A stretch of 64,000 nt of DNA from Prorocentrum cordatum (GCA_963575745.1 CAUYUJ010006513.1:67001-131000); one strand, 5' to 3'; shown: positions 11,521-22,083, counted from the stretch's first letter. The notes: generated by a model not told the origin, from the sequence alone. Translations and numbers: made by a program.

Positions 11521-11814
11521 AGGCGCGGCGTCGCGGTAATCCTGTGTGCGCCGGGAGTTGCGATGCTGCTCCGAATCACGGAGTGTCCACAGGTGCAGCT
11601 CCGAGCCGTGCTGGTTCTGAGGAATTCTGTCCTGCTTCTCCCAGAGGGGTGCGCGGGCTATAGGCTGCTGCGCCCCGGAAGTCGAGCTCGTTGCCGCGGG
11701 CCGGATCGTACCAAAAAATCAAGCTCAAGACTGTGGATGGTCGGCAAGGAACCCGTGGCAGCTTTGGCCTTGGAAACCGTGGTGAAAGGGAGAGATGAAC
11801 AACAGGTGGCGTGG

Positions 11815-11990
11815 GGAACGACGGAGAAGACGAGGAAATAGCGTTAGGTCGGGCGCGTCCCCCTACAAGGGGATTTTGGGCGAAAAATAAAAAATAGCCC
11901 AAGAATACCCCCCACATGCTCAAAAATGCTTTTAAAAAATGTCCCCTGACGATTTTTTGACTATCTTTTAATATCCCTCCCGTAGAGGGA
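11815..11990 (+). repeat. Direct repeat, copy 1
   Basis: Shares with 12,738-12,925 the ordered blocks GACGAAGA, TTAGGTCGGGC, GTCCCCCTACA, GATTTTGG, CGAA and AATAAAAAAT-like A-rich sequence, ACATGCTCAAAA and GTCCCC. The copies are 920-925 bp apart in the same orientation and clearly diverged. Confidence 0.7.
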
Positions 11991-11999
11991 CGGGCCCGA

Positions 12000-12735
12000 C
12001 CTAAAAGTAGCGAAAAGAAGCGCAGGTACTCCTCCGAGCAGCGGCCCGCCCCCACGGACCAGAGGCTTGACCTCGTGGCGCGCCGCCACGCGCCGAAGGC
12101 CAACGGCGAGAGCGAGCTGCCGCCGAAGGCAGAAACGGCGACACGCCGCCGCCACCAACGGATGGCGAGAGGGAAGGGCCATCGACAAAAAGCGTCAGAG
12201 CGTCGTCGACCTCCCCGGGGCCCTCCTCCGAGGAGGGGGAGGGGAACGGGGGGGCGCGAGGCCCGAGGAGGCACGTGGGAGGACAGGGGTGAGAGGGGAG
12301 GGCTGCCAGCGATGCCCGCGCGCCGCACAGCCGACAGGAGGTCGAGCGACCGCGCTCGCGGCCGCCAAAACCCCCAACGACCCGCCGCGGCCCCTGGAAG
12401 GGCTGGCGGGCCCCTGCCCCGCGCCACCCCCCAGGGCCAAGCCAAAAAAGCAGATGAAGCCTCCCATGAAATCAGAGCGCGAGCGGGCACGCAAAATGAT
12501 GCTTTAACGAGTTTCGCCCGACTCGTCGGCAGGCCCCATCCCTGGGCCCACCCCCAGGCACGCCATTGGCCCTCGGAGCACCGGGCGCGTCCGTGAGCGC
12601 CTCCGGAACTTCCCGAGCGCCTCCGACGCCTCCGGGGTTTCCCCGAGCGCCCGGACTCTCCTCGAGTGCCCGCCGGAGCTCCCGGAGAGCCCGACAGCGC
12701 CAAACAGCTGCGAACCAAGTGGCCGACACGGTTTG
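12000..12735. other. GC-rich block between two direct repeats
   Basis: High-GC sequence with overlapping Arg/Pro/Ala-rich open frames on both strands. 12,590-12,700 is a loose minisatellite of CCTCCG and CCCGAGCG blocks. No coding domain, primer-binding site or terminal TG..CA is seen that would make the flanking repeats LTRs. Confidence 0.5.
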
Positions 12736-12737
12736 GG

Positions 12738-12816
12738 GATGACGACGAAGAGGGGCTACGCTTAGGTCGGGCCTGTCCCCCTACAGGATGATTTTGGACG
12801 AAGAATCAAAAATTGT

Positions 12817-12852
<36 letters not shown>

Positions 12853-12925
12853 ATGCTCAAAAGATGCCCAAAATACAAACAAACAAAAAAGTCCCCATAA
12901 TATTTTGTTGACTAGTTACGACTTA
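12738..12925 (+). repeat. Direct repeat, copy 2, with 34-nt A tract
   Basis: Second copy of the 11,815-11,990 repeat. An uninterrupted A tract occupies 12,818-12,851, where copy 1 has only an A-rich stretch. A retrotransposed poly(A) and slippage at an A-rich site are both possible. Confidence 0.7.
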
Positions 12926-14050
12926 AGACTACGCAGAATCGGGCGGGCGAACGGCGGAAGTGGGGAGGGGGGCGACAGGGGGGGGGAGGGCGGGCGAGGC
13001 GCGGCATGGAGCAGGCCTGAGGACGACGAGGAAGCCCTGCTCGGAATTGGGCGGGCGGGCGGGGGTGGAGGAGCAGGTCTGAGGACGACGATGTCCCAAG
13101 GAGGGCAGAGTTGTGCTCACATTGTCCCGCCGCAGACGGTGGTGCAAAACAGAAGTGGACCTGAAGCCGCTCAAAACTTGTCATTGTCCAGCCCCGCGGG
13201 AAGGATACCTCGACTTCCGGGGCACAGCAGCTGTGAGGGCAACACGTCGGCGACGTGTGTGCCGTGGGAGCCGAGCGCAGCCAGCCTAGATCGTGATCCA
13301 AACCGCAGCGAGATCCGTGGTGCTCTGGGAGCAGGTCGGCAAAGCCTGAGGTCAGGCGTGGAAGCCTGCACGAGAGGAGGCCGGGACATCGCGTCGAGCG
13401 CGGGGGCCGCAAGGTCGCCGGCGCGCGCCACGCGCGGCGGCCGAGAAGCGAGGTCCGAGGCGGCAGCTGGCCCTGCGCGGGGGCCGGGAAGGCACAGCCT
13501 CGCAAGGCCACGGTCTGCACTGCTGGCGCGGCCTCGCAAGGCACGAGCGAGGTCCGAGTTCCGACTGGCCAGCCTCCCTGGGGCGGTCAGCGCAGGGTGA
13601 GCCTGGGCTGCAACTTGGGTGAAGGCCAAGAGTGAGGGGAGGGAGGAGGGATGCAAAGCAGAAGGAGCTGGAGCAGGAGGGAGGGGTGGTGGTGGTCGGG
13701 CCTAAACGATTGCTCCGTCCGTCTAAATGCCGAAGGCCTGAAACAACTGAAATGCAAGAGAAAAGAAACGAATATGCAGTGCGAAATGATGGCGCTATTG
13801 TGCTGTGTGCCAACCATGTGCCAAATCCACTTCTCCTCCCACTGGTTCCACCTTCCTCTATCGCCAGCCTCCTCCATCCAGTCCAGACCCCCTCTAGAAA
13901 AATCAAAAAAACGTTGCTCCCAGAACCAGGGGGCAAACCGGCGTGGGTGCACTTGGCGATGCCATGGTCTGGCAATGTTACCCTGGCATCTGTTTCAGCA
14001 GTTCCAAAGAAACGCTTGACAGAGCAGATCATCGGGGGCGTGTTTGATTA
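12926..14050. other. Low-repeat region, GC falling from left to right
   Basis: About 12,930-13,620 is GC-rich, with a short internal duplication of GAGCGAGGTCCGAG-like sequence. About 13,620-14,050 is of moderate GC and non-repetitive. Open frames exist on both strands (minus 13,352-14,032 and plus 13,632-14,171) and overlap, so at most one is real. The minus frame begins with mixed-composition sequence (MICSVKRFFGTAETDARVTL) that I do not recognise. Confidence 0.4.
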
Positions 14051-14072
14051 TACGGGCAATGTGACCAGCATA

Positions 14073-14310
14073 TTACAACGTACGCTTAAGAGCCACCACG
14101 TCAGCATCAACAACTTGTGCGTCCAGTCTCGCCGTTGTCGTTACGTTTGCTCTCATCAATGTCATGCTTGAGCCGGTGGAGCCGCATGGCATCCCTGAAA
14201 TGTTTGGTGATGCTGCCCCCTGATTTTCTGCAGGGCTCGGATGTTGCAGTTCCAGCCGGGGGTGTACACAAGGCAGCAAACGTCCATACTCAATGGATGT
14301 ATGACAACCT
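14073..14310 (-). pseudogene. Decayed coding segment shared with 34,330-34,520
   Basis: The minus strand gives the mixed-composition peptide VYTPGWNCNIRALQKIRG followed by QHHQTFQG, a stop, and in a shifted frame an acidic tail (KHDIDESKRNDNGETG). The locus at 34,330-34,520 has the same order: GYTCKFAKAQ, then a basic stretch ending ITKHLGR, a stop, then an acidic tail. At DNA level both have AAATGTTTGGTGAT and, after about 45-48 bp, GGTGTAC-CAAG on the plus strand. I infer two decayed copies of one unknown element or gene. Confidence 0.3.
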
Positions 14311-14409
14311 CTGAAGTCTGGTACGAGTGATGACGTTCAGGTGGGGCGAAGCCCTAAAGGGAGGGGTTCCAGGGGAGGGGGGAAGCGTGCGGGAATGGTT
14401 GATAATGGC

Positions 14410-15280
14410 CGCCCCCCCCCCCCCAAGACGGTCCCAGAGGCGCCCAAGACTGCCCAAGAGGCGCCCAAGACGGCCCAAGAGGCGCCCAATACAGGTCCAA
14501 GACGGTCCCAGAGCGCTCCGAAACGGCCAAAGTTGTGTCCGAGATGGTCCAAGAGGCCTCCAAGACGCCCTAAGATGGCTCCAAGACGGTCCAAGAGGCC
14601 CCGAAGACACCCCAAGTGGCCTCCAAGAGGCTCCCCATGAGGCCCCGAGGAGGCACACATCATTTATGGTTCAATGGTTTTTGAAGGTTTTTCGGATTTC
14701 GCTTTGTCGGGCCATGAACTGCCGAAAATGACCCAGGAGGCTCCAAAGATCGCCCAAAGACGGCCGGCCCAAGAGGCCCCCAGAAGCGAGCGAAAACAGC
14801 CCAAGAGTGCCCCAAGACGGCCCAAGAGGGTCCCGAAACGGCCCAAGAGGGCCCCACTGGCCCAGGGGGCTCCGAAAGGGCCCCAAGACGGCCCCAAGAC
14901 GGCCTAGGAATGCTGTCCAGAAAGTGTTTTTTGAGAGGGCTTCCCTAAAACACTTCCCACGGCTGCCCAAAAGATGCCCGAAGAGGCCCCAAGAGGTCCC
15001 GAGAGGGCCCCAAGACTGGCCCAAGACGGCCCCAGAGGCTCCCAAGAGGCCCCCAAAACGGCCCAAGAGGGCGCCAAGACGGCCCAAGAGGCGCCCAAGA
15101 CGGCCCAAGAGGGCCCCAAGACGGCCCCAGAAGGGGGACCACGAACCCGAAAGCCTAGCCTTTCGCCCCAAGACGCTCCCAGGAGGCCCCACAGACCCCC
15201 AAGAAGCCCCAAGAGGCCCTCAAGAGGCCCCCAAAGGGGCTCAAAAAGGGCCGCAATAGCACTCCCAAGAAGGCTCAGAG
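14410..15280. repeat. Decamer array I (CCCAAGACGG / CCCAAGAGGC)
   Basis: Tandem 9-11 bp units alternate GCCCAAGACG and GCCCAAGAGG. Two AT-richer interruptions lie at about 14,655-14,735 and 14,905-14,965. A non-decamer module shared with arrays III and IV lies at about 15,120-15,172. Minus-strand frames read LGASW and GLLGRLG repeats and are a product of the array. Confidence 0.9.
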
Positions 15281-15285
15281 AAGCC

Positions 15286-15537
15286 AAATAAAGAGCGATC
15301 GGTAACGCAAAATGCTCTTCACACCAAGGCTCCCAAGAGCGAACGGTGACGTGAACAAGCTGATAAGACCAAGGCTCCCAGCAGGGAGCGATGACGTAAC
15401 AGGTTCCTGGCACCAAGGCCCAGCCAAGGCTCAGGAACGGGCGGCAACGCAACAATCTCTCAACACCAAGGCTCCCAGGAGCGCGGGGTGACGTAACAAG
15501 CTCTCAAGGCCAAGGCTCCCAGTACGAACGGTGGTGT
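15286..15537. repeat. 44-bp tandem repeat
   Basis: Five to six diverged units carry ACCAAGGCTCCCAG, GAGCGAACGGTGACGTAAC and AAGCTCTC. ACCAAGGCTCCC-type starts fall near 15,324, 15,369, 15,424, 15,466 and 15,510. It directly adjoins decamer array I. Confidence 0.8.
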
Positions 15538-15749
15538 GAGTAATTTCGGTCAAGTTGTTGAAGCGCTCTTTCCGTTTCCGTGCCGGCCCAGGTGGTACTC
15601 CTCGGCGTCCAAACAGAGCTGCTCTGTGCCACGCCGCTGGATCCAGCCAAACACTTGTTCAACATGTCAGCCTGCATGCACCCCTGCGCAATCAAATAGC
15701 TCCACAACAAACGTAATGAAGAATAGTTGGCGAATCTTTCCGTCCCCTC

Positions 15750-15832
15750 CCAATGGTTACATGGACCATGTAACCATTGGTAACCATGTAACCATTGCAT
15801 GGATTGGTGACCATGTAACATGGTAACCAATC
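15750..15832. repeat. Palindrome cluster built on ATGGTTAC/GTAACCAT
   Basis: Bases 15,750-15,764 and 15,766-15,780 are perfect inverted 15-mers around a single A. Further copies of GGTAACCATGTAACCAT and CCATGTAACATGGTAACC follow, so many alternative hairpins are possible. No function is known. Confidence 0.85.
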
Positions 15833-15958
15833 GCTATCAGACATTCGTTCGGCATTGGATACGCAATGCCAGAAGGTCCCAGCCCGCAATAGCGAGTGCT
15901 CTCACACCCAACGCATGGATCTCCTTCGCCTGCTTGCAATCCATGCTAACAAATAAGG

Positions 15959-16399
15959 TTACCTCAGAAGCAAGCGAACAAAACATGCCGCGTGCAAACA
16001 TGACTCTCGCCATTTTGCGTGATGAGCTGAAGAAAGACGAATGTCAACCAAGGAGCCCCAAGCCGTGTCCGTCGGCAGAGCTCCCACAGGGGGTTCAAAC
16101 ACCTTTCGGAACATAATGCGAAGAAATCTGGCCCCCATATCGTGCCCTGCGAGATAGATCTGGAAATAAAGCCGGTAGTACCCTTCAGCCCATGAAAAAT
16201 GCAGCGCAAATGTAGTCGACCCCTTCCCTGGGACCGTTTTTTCATCCCGAGTCGTCTTCTGACTGCCCTGGGGCTCACTCAGCGAGAGCCCACGGAGGCC
16301 GAAAATAGCAGCAAAAAAACAACAATCAATCGCGACCGATCGGTCGCGACCGATTTCGACGCAAATCGGTCGCGACCCGTACCAGATTTTGAAGCACAA
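15959..16399 (-). CDS. Unidentified open frame, mixed composition
   Basis: A 146-codon minus-strand frame with balanced composition, including FSWAEGYYRLYFQIYLAGHD and FLRIMFRKVFEPPVGALPTD. It lies outside repeats and is less GC-biased than most frames here, which is why it is listed. The first third overlaps a palindrome and a short sequence (16,207-16,275) that recurs at 58,466-58,530, so it may belong to a dispersed element. The start codon is a convention only. No family recognised. Confidence 0.25.
   Translation of the reverse strand: MCFKIWYGSRPICVEIGRDRSVAIDCCFFAAIFGLRGLSLSEPQGSQKTTRDEKTVPGKGSTTFALHFSWAEGYYRLYFQIYLAGHDMGARFLRIMFRKVFEPPVGALPTDTAWGSLVDIRLSSAHHAKWRESCLHAACFVRLLLR
16207..16275. 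repeat. Dispersed 60-70 bp sequence, copy 1
   Basis: Carries GTCGACCC, TTCCCTGGGACCG, TTTT and ATCCCGAGTCG in the same order and spacing as 58,466-58,530, followed in both by a gap and GGGGC. The two copies are about 42 kb apart in the same orientation. Confidence 0.65.
16329..16380. repeat. Nested palindrome CGGTCGCGACCG
   Basis: GCGACCGATCGGTCGC is a perfect 16-bp palindrome. It runs into an inverted repeat whose 15-base arms are GGTCGCGACCGATTT and its complement, with a 6-base loop. The region is capable of cruciform extrusion. Confidence 0.85.
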
Positions 16400-16497
16400 G
16401 CAAAAGCGACCGATCTTGCCGGTCGCAACCAGAACAATATGGCGTCAACTGATCAAGGCCCCAAGAGCTAGAGGCCTCCTGGACGGGATCGCGCCGC

Positions 16498-16622
16498 GTC
16501 GCCGATGCATCGGCGCTGCATCGCCGATGCATCGGCAATGCATCGGCGACGTCGGCGATGCATCGGCGCGGCCGGCGTGGAGAACATCGGGCTCCACATC
16601 GAGCCGCATCGTCGATGCATCA
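16498..16622. repeat. GATGCATC palindromic repeat
   Basis: At least five copies of CCGATGCATCGGC or its close variants in about 125 bp, each self-complementary. Confidence 0.85.
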
Positions 16623-16644
16623 GAGATGCGGCGCAATCCTCCGA

Positions 16645-17165
16645 CCCCATCTACAGTCAGAACTGATAGTACGGATGCGCGGTGAGGATGCAAGTCCCTT
16701 GGACGTCCATGTCGAGGCTCCTCGAGCGGGGCTGGCATTCAAGAGTGGTTAAGGATGGAGCAAAGAGGCAAGGATGCAAGGTTACCCTTTGGAAGGTTAC
16801 CCGTCCTGACCATCGGTTTCGACTCTACTCGGACCCCATCTGGGAGGCCGATCGATGATCCTCAGAACGGGTGTTGGCGCCAAAGTGTGCTCGTCCACCG
16901 AAGCTCTCCAAAACGACGCAGCATATGCGATGGGGGCCGGACGGGGTAAACACACATGCGGGCGGCAAACACATTCCCTGAGGATCGTCAGGCCTACAGT
17001 CAACCCATATAGTAAGGACGCGAGGTAAGGATGCAAGGGCCCTGGACGCCCATGCCGAGGCTCATCGAGCGGGGCTGGCCAATGCAAGTGGTCGAGGCTG
17101 GACCGAAGATGCCCGAAGCGGCCAGGATGCGAGCGAGCCCCTGGCGAGGTCGACCATCCTTACCA
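16645..17165 (+). repeat. Direct duplication, 343-bp period
   Basis: 16,645-16,820 and 16,988-17,165 share CTACAGTCA, AGGATGCAAG, TTGGACG(T/C)CCATG, CGAGGCTC, TCGAGCGGGGCTGGC and a final CGACCATCC or CTGACCATC. Identity is roughly three quarters by eye. The sequence between them (about 16,821-16,987) is single-copy here. Confidence 0.7.
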
Positions 17166-17370
17166 CCAGGGTTGGCTCTATAGAGCCCCAGGAGCGGCGT
17201 CTGCAGCCACGCCGTCCCCGGGCGCGGCGCGCCTACGTCCGCCCGCGTCGGAGGCGCGGCCGCCAGCCACGCGCCTCTGCGGGCCGCAACCCCCCCCCCC
17301 GGGTAGCACCAGCTCTCCGGCGCGGCCATGGTGTTGGGCTGTGGCAGCTGTCCCGCACCACCACAATCAC

Positions 17371-17524
17371 AGTGCTCGTCACCGTCACCGTCGTCACGTC
17401 AGCGTCCGCATCAGCAGCAACATGATCACCGTGATCGTCATCATCATAGTGCTCGTCACCGTCACCGTCGTCACGTCAGCGTCCGCATCAGCAGCAACAT
17501 GATCACCGTGATCGTCATCATCAG
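17371..17524 (+). repeat. 77-bp tandem duplication
   Basis: Two adjacent 77-bp copies (17,371-17,447 and 17,448-17,524) that begin AGTGCTCGTCACCGTCACCG and differ only at the last base. This must be a recent event compared with the other repeats. Confidence 0.95.
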
Positions 17525-17589
17525 CACCACCATGATCGTCATCATAATCAGATTGTTCCTTCTCCTCGCCCTCCTTCTCCTGTTGCATC

Positions 17590-17725
17590 CTCCTCCTCCT
17601 CCTCCTCCTCCTCCTCCTCCTCCTCCTCCTCCTCCTCCTCTATTTCCCTTTTCCCCTTCTTACTCCCTCTCCCTCTTCCTCCTCCTCCTCCTCCTCCTCC
17701 ACCTCCTCCTCCTCCTCGCCCTCCC
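17590..17725. repeat. CCT trinucleotide array
   Basis: CCT repeats with TTTCCC interruptions, in pyrimidine sense on the plus strand. Confidence 0.9.
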
Positions 17726-17867
17726 CTTACTTAAGCCTTAACCCAACACCCCTTGGGGCTGCACCACATGATCCCTGGGACCAAGACGCGCCAAGGACAA
17801 CGACCACAATGATAAGGACGGCGATGACGTCGACGAGGGTGCTGGCGGCAGGATGTTCTTTCATACC

Positions 17868-17966
17868 TTCCCGACGACGACGATGACGACGATGATGACG
17901 ACGACGGCGACGGAGACGGCAACGGCGACGGCGACGGTGATGGCGGCGGCGACGACGGCGACGGCC

Positions 17967-18029
<63 letters not shown>

Positions 18030-18228
18030 GCGACGGCGACGGCGACGACGACGGCAACGGCGACGGCGACAGCGACGGCGACGGCGGCGGCGGCGACGGC
18101 GATGACGACGGCCGCGGCCACGGCCGCGGCGACGACGACGACGGCCACGGCCACAGCGACGGCGACGGCGAAAACCAAAGCGACGGCGACGGCGATGACC
18201 AAGGCAACAATGACGACGACGACGAACA

Positions 18229-18288
<60 letters not shown>

Positions 18289-18375
18289 TCGCTGACGACG
18301 ACGACGACGACGACGACGGCGCTGACGACGTCGCTGACGACGGCGCTGAGCACGGCGCTGACGACGGCGGCGCTG
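17868..18375. repeat. GAC/GGC trinucleotide array
   Basis: Mixed GACGAC and GGCGAC units with a perfect GAC core at about 18,228-18,290. Frames read poly-Thr, poly-Asp, poly-Val or poly-Ser and are not genes. Confidence 0.95.
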
Positions 18376-18514
18376 GTGGCGCGTCTGACTTTTGTTTAGT
18401 ATGCCGCCCCCAGGGCGCCCAGGTCGAGCGCCAGCCCTCGGGCGCCGCGGTCGTCGGCCAGGCTCGCGGCCAGACTCGTGAAGAGGCCAGCCTTGCCCGG
18501 CGGGGCGCCGAAGC

Positions 18515-18576
18515 TGAGGAGGACGACGAAGAACGAGGACGAGGACGAGGGCAAGGACGACGGCGATGACGACCCA

Positions 18577-18638
<62 letters not shown>

Positions 18639-18695
18639 ACGGCGGCGGCGGCGGCGACGGCGGCGGCGCCGCCGCCGCCGCCGTGGACGAGGAGG
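18515..18695. repeat. GAC/GCC array, second block
   Basis: GACGACGACCCACG passes into CGCCGACG and GGCGGCGGCG units. It is separated from the previous array by about 140 bp of ordinary sequence. Confidence 0.9.
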
Positions 18696-18699
18696 ACGC

Positions 18700-19550
18700 G
18701 GTTGTTGTGGTCGTTCGGGGGCCTGGGCATTCCTAGATGCCTCAGGGGGAACTGAGCTCGGGGGAACAGCAACGCCGATTCCCAAACGCCCCCCTGTGAC
18801 CGCGTTTGATTGAACAGGGAGGATCGTTTGCACCCATGTCTTACCTTCAGCGTCGAAGCTTGAGATGCACTGTCACGTACTTTTTAGCTCCACGTTCAAG
18901 TTCAGCCATGTCGCAGGCGTCCCTTAGTTCCAGACTCAAACCTCGACACGCATCGAATCAAATTCCACAGCTCAACACTGGGAACTCAAAAATATTGAAG
19001 CAATGCCCTACATCCAGAAAAGGTGCTCGACATACATCGGATGCGAGCTCCACCTGGAACACTCAAACATTGTGGTACCGTTGCTGAAGTAGGAAGGCCA
19101 CGAGTGCGCAGGATCCCACCTGGAACTCAGCTCAGCTCAGCTCGATGATCGACGCCAGACTCCCAACTGATGCGAAGGGGGACTCCACAGCGCCCTCGCC
19201 GCCTTGAGCGGGAGGGGCGAAAGGGGAGGACGGGACGACGCCAGCAGCCACTCGTGAGCGCCAGCCCCCCCCCCCCCCCCCCGGCGCTGTTGCAGTGTCA
19301 CCCTGCTGGTCAAACTGTCGACAATACTGCCGAAAAAACTGCCGAGTGGGCGCTCGATATACATCGGCACGAGGTTCCTGGCTCCAATCCCTAGACAAGC
19401 CAACGGGGGCCCCTGGAGATCCCGTTTATGTTTGAACCCGTCCACCTTCACATAATTATTGAGACATGTGTATACACACATATATATATATATATATATC
19501 ATATGTTAGTCAGCGCGGACGCCAAGCAATGTGTGCTAGCATACTCTGAC
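18700..19550. other. Low-repeat spacer
   Basis: Moderate-GC sequence without a recognisable gene. It contains a C-run of 16 at about 19,266-19,281 and a TA run at about 19,481-19,499. A 25-bp motif, CTCGA(C/T)ATACATCGG, occurs at about 19,032 and 19,352. Confidence 0.5.
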
Positions 19551-19552
19551 TT

Positions 19553-20049
19553 GCAATACACGTGGTGCAATTAATTTGGTGCAGTACGTGTGACGTAAAA
19601 TATGTGTCGCACACTATGTGGTGCAAGTCATTCTGCCGACCCTGAAATTGTCAACTCCACTGCTCGCGCAATCCTCCCAACCACCCACCTGCAACTTGCC
19701 TTGCAAATCCCATCAGCGGCGATTGCCACGACTGCATTGCGCTGGCTGGCGCATCGCTACGGCCGCGCGAGCGCGCGCAGGCTACATCGCAGAGCGGCCA
19801 GCTAGCCTGGCGCGACCGACGCGGCCGCGGTGGCGCTGACTGCTCGGCACTTCCCAGCGCGTCTCGCACGCCGCGCTGACGCGCGGGCACTTGCGAGTCG
19901 GTGATTCGGGCGGGCGCGGTATCATGGCGACTTAGGCAACGGCAGGCACGATGATAATAGTAGCGATGCTGGGGTCGACGACGGCGACGACGACGGCAAG
20001 GCCAAAGGCGGCGCCGACGCTGATTACGCCGATGACGACGATGGCGTCC
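19553..20049 (+). repeat. Composite repeat, copy 1, left part
   Basis: Order: TGGTGCA-type units (19,560-19,625); a conserved block with TTGTCAACTCCACTGCTCGCGCAA and CCACCCACC (19,645-19,690, described by its key words); GCGGCCGC-rich sequence with CCAGCGCGTCTCG and GCGCGGGCAC (19,740-19,930); then a short GAC tract. The sequence matches, reverse-complemented, 39,060-38,740. The copy is cut at 20,049 by inverted-repeat element II and resumes at 22,084. Confidence 0.7.
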
Positions 20050-20370
20050 ACATGTTGGAGGGTGCGCCGCTGGATCTCCCCAAGGGGGGAGGGGGGTTAG
20101 GACCCCCCCCCTTCCCCGATCCGTCGTCGGGGACCCCCCCCTCCCCCCCTTCCCCGATCCGTCGTCGGGGACCCCCCCCCTCCCCCCTTTCCCCGATCCG
20201 TCGTCGGGGACCCCCCCCCCCCTTTCAAAAGGGTGGGGGGTGGTCCGAACCCCCCCCTCCCCCCCTTTGGCCGCACCCCCCCCCCCCTCCCCCCTCTTTC
20301 GCCTCGCCGCCACCTGACTCCGGAACCCGACCCCCGCTACCCCTACCCCTAGTCCTCAAACTAACCCAAG

Positions 20371-20400
20371 CCCCTAACCCTAACCCCAACCACTAAACCC
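20371..20400. repeat. Short telomere-like tract
   Basis: CCCCTAACCCTAACCCC followed by CACTAAACCC: two exact CCCTAA units plus one CTAAACCC variant. It lies between the C-rich left arm and the heptamer array of element II. Too short to be a telomere. Confidence 0.6.
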
Positions 20401-21765
20401 GGCCCCGAAGAGTACTCACTACTCATTACTCACTACCCACTACTGACTAGTCGCTATTCGCTACTAGCTTCTCACTACCCCCTAGTCACTACTCACGACT
20501 CGCTACACTCACTATCCACTACTCGATACCCACCACCCACTACTCGCTACCCACTACTCCCTCCTCCCTACTCACTACTCACTACTCACTCCTCACTACC
20601 CACTACTCAATACTCACTACTCACTAAGCACTACTCACTACTCCCTACTCACTACTCACTAATCACTACTCATTCCCCACTACCCACTAATCCACTACTC
20701 ACTGCTCACTATTCATTGCCCACAAATCACTACTCTCTACCCACTACTCGCTACTCGCTACTCCCTACTCCCTACACAATCCCGACTACACAGTACACAG
20801 TACTCACTACTCGCTACTCCCATATTCGCTACTCAGTACTCACTACTCACTCCCCGCTACGCACTACTCACTACTCACTACTCCCTACCCACTAGTCACA
20901 ACACTGTCTCAAATCACTAGTCACAACTCACAAGTCACTAGTCACTAGTCACTAATCGCCACCCACTACTCACTACTCACTAATCGCTACTCACTACCCA
21001 CTATTCGCTACCCACTTCTTAGTAGTCACTGCTCACTACTCCCTACTCCCTACTCCCTACTCACTAACTCACTACTCACTACTCGCTACTCCCTACTCGT
21101 CGCTCACTACTCATTACCCACTACTCACTACTGACTACTCTCTACTCACTACTCACTACTCACTACGCCCTACTCGCTACTCATTACTCACTACTCGCTA
21201 CTCCCTACTCGCTACTCACTACTCACTACCCACTGCCACTACCCACTACTCTCTAGTCATCACTACTCATTTCTCACTACGCATTACGTACTACTCAGTA
21301 CTTACTACCCACTACAAACTACTCATTACTCACTACTCACTACTCGCTTCTCACTACTCACTACACACTACTCACTACTCACTACTCACTACTCACTACT
21401 CACTACTCACTACGCACTACGCACTACCCACTACTCACTACTCACTGATCACTACTCGCCACCCACTACTCACTACCCACTACTCACTACCCACTATTCA
21501 TTACTCCGTACTCCCTACTCAGTACTCACTACTCGCTACTCGCTACTCACTACTCACTACTCACTCCTCGCCACTCACTACTCACTTATCCGTACACACT
21601 ACTCACTATTCACTACTCACTACTCCCCACTCCCTACTCCCTACTCGCCACTCACTACCCACTACTCACTACCCAATACTCACTACTCAGTACGCACTAA
21701 CTCACTATTCACTACTCACTACTCACCACTCCCTACTCCCTACTCCCAACTTCGTACTCCCTACA
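20401..21765. repeat. CACTACT heptamer array
   Basis: About 1.36 kb of degenerate 7-bp units (CACTACT, with CGCTACT, CCCTACT and CACTACC variants and occasional slips). It forms the core of inverted-repeat element II and has no long open frame. Confidence 0.95.
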
Positions 21766-22083
21766 CACCTTCTCCAGTGCAGAAAGGAGAAGCGAGAGAG
21801 GCCCCCCCTCCCCGGCTCCCTTTCCGGCGCAAGGGGGGGGAGGGGGGGGGGGTCCGAACCCCCCCCCCCATTTCCAGCGCCAAAGGGGAGGGAGCGGGGC
21901 CCGGACCCCCCCCCCCTTCAAGGGAGGGGGGGGGAGGGGGGTTCGGGACCCCCCCCCCCTAAGGGAAGAAGGGGGGGGTCCGGACCCCCTCCCCCCCTTT
22001 GAAGGGGGGAAGGGTGGGGGGGGTTCTGGACCCCCCCCCCTTTAGTGTATTCAGGGAGATCCACTGGCGCACTTTCCACATGT

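Larger units (their letters stand above)
20050..22083. mobile_element. Inverted-repeat element II (foldback-like) inserted in a composite repeat
   Basis: The ends are inverted copies. The left starts ACATGTTGGAGGGTGCGCC and continues GCTGGATCTCCCC. The right, reverse-complemented, reads ACATGTGGAAAGTGCGCCAG then TGGATCTCCC. Inside each end is a C-run/G-run arm with GGTCCGAACCCC, GGTCCGGACCC and, on the left, three copies of CCCCGATCCGTCGTCGGGG. The interior is a CACTACT array. Composite-repeat sequence continues on both sides, so this is an insertion. No target duplication is obvious and there is no transposase, so any movement would need help in trans. Length 2,034 bp. Confidence 0.6.

Noticed and set aside
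11815-12925. LTR retrotransposon with the two direct repeats as LTRs
   Set aside because: No TG..CA ends, primer-binding site, polypurine tract or gag/pol coding in between. The copies are also strongly diverged.
14671-15192. Collagen-like minus frame with GLLGRLG repeats
   Set aside because: Generated by the decamer array. The same peptide pattern appears wherever the decamer occurs, in either orientation.
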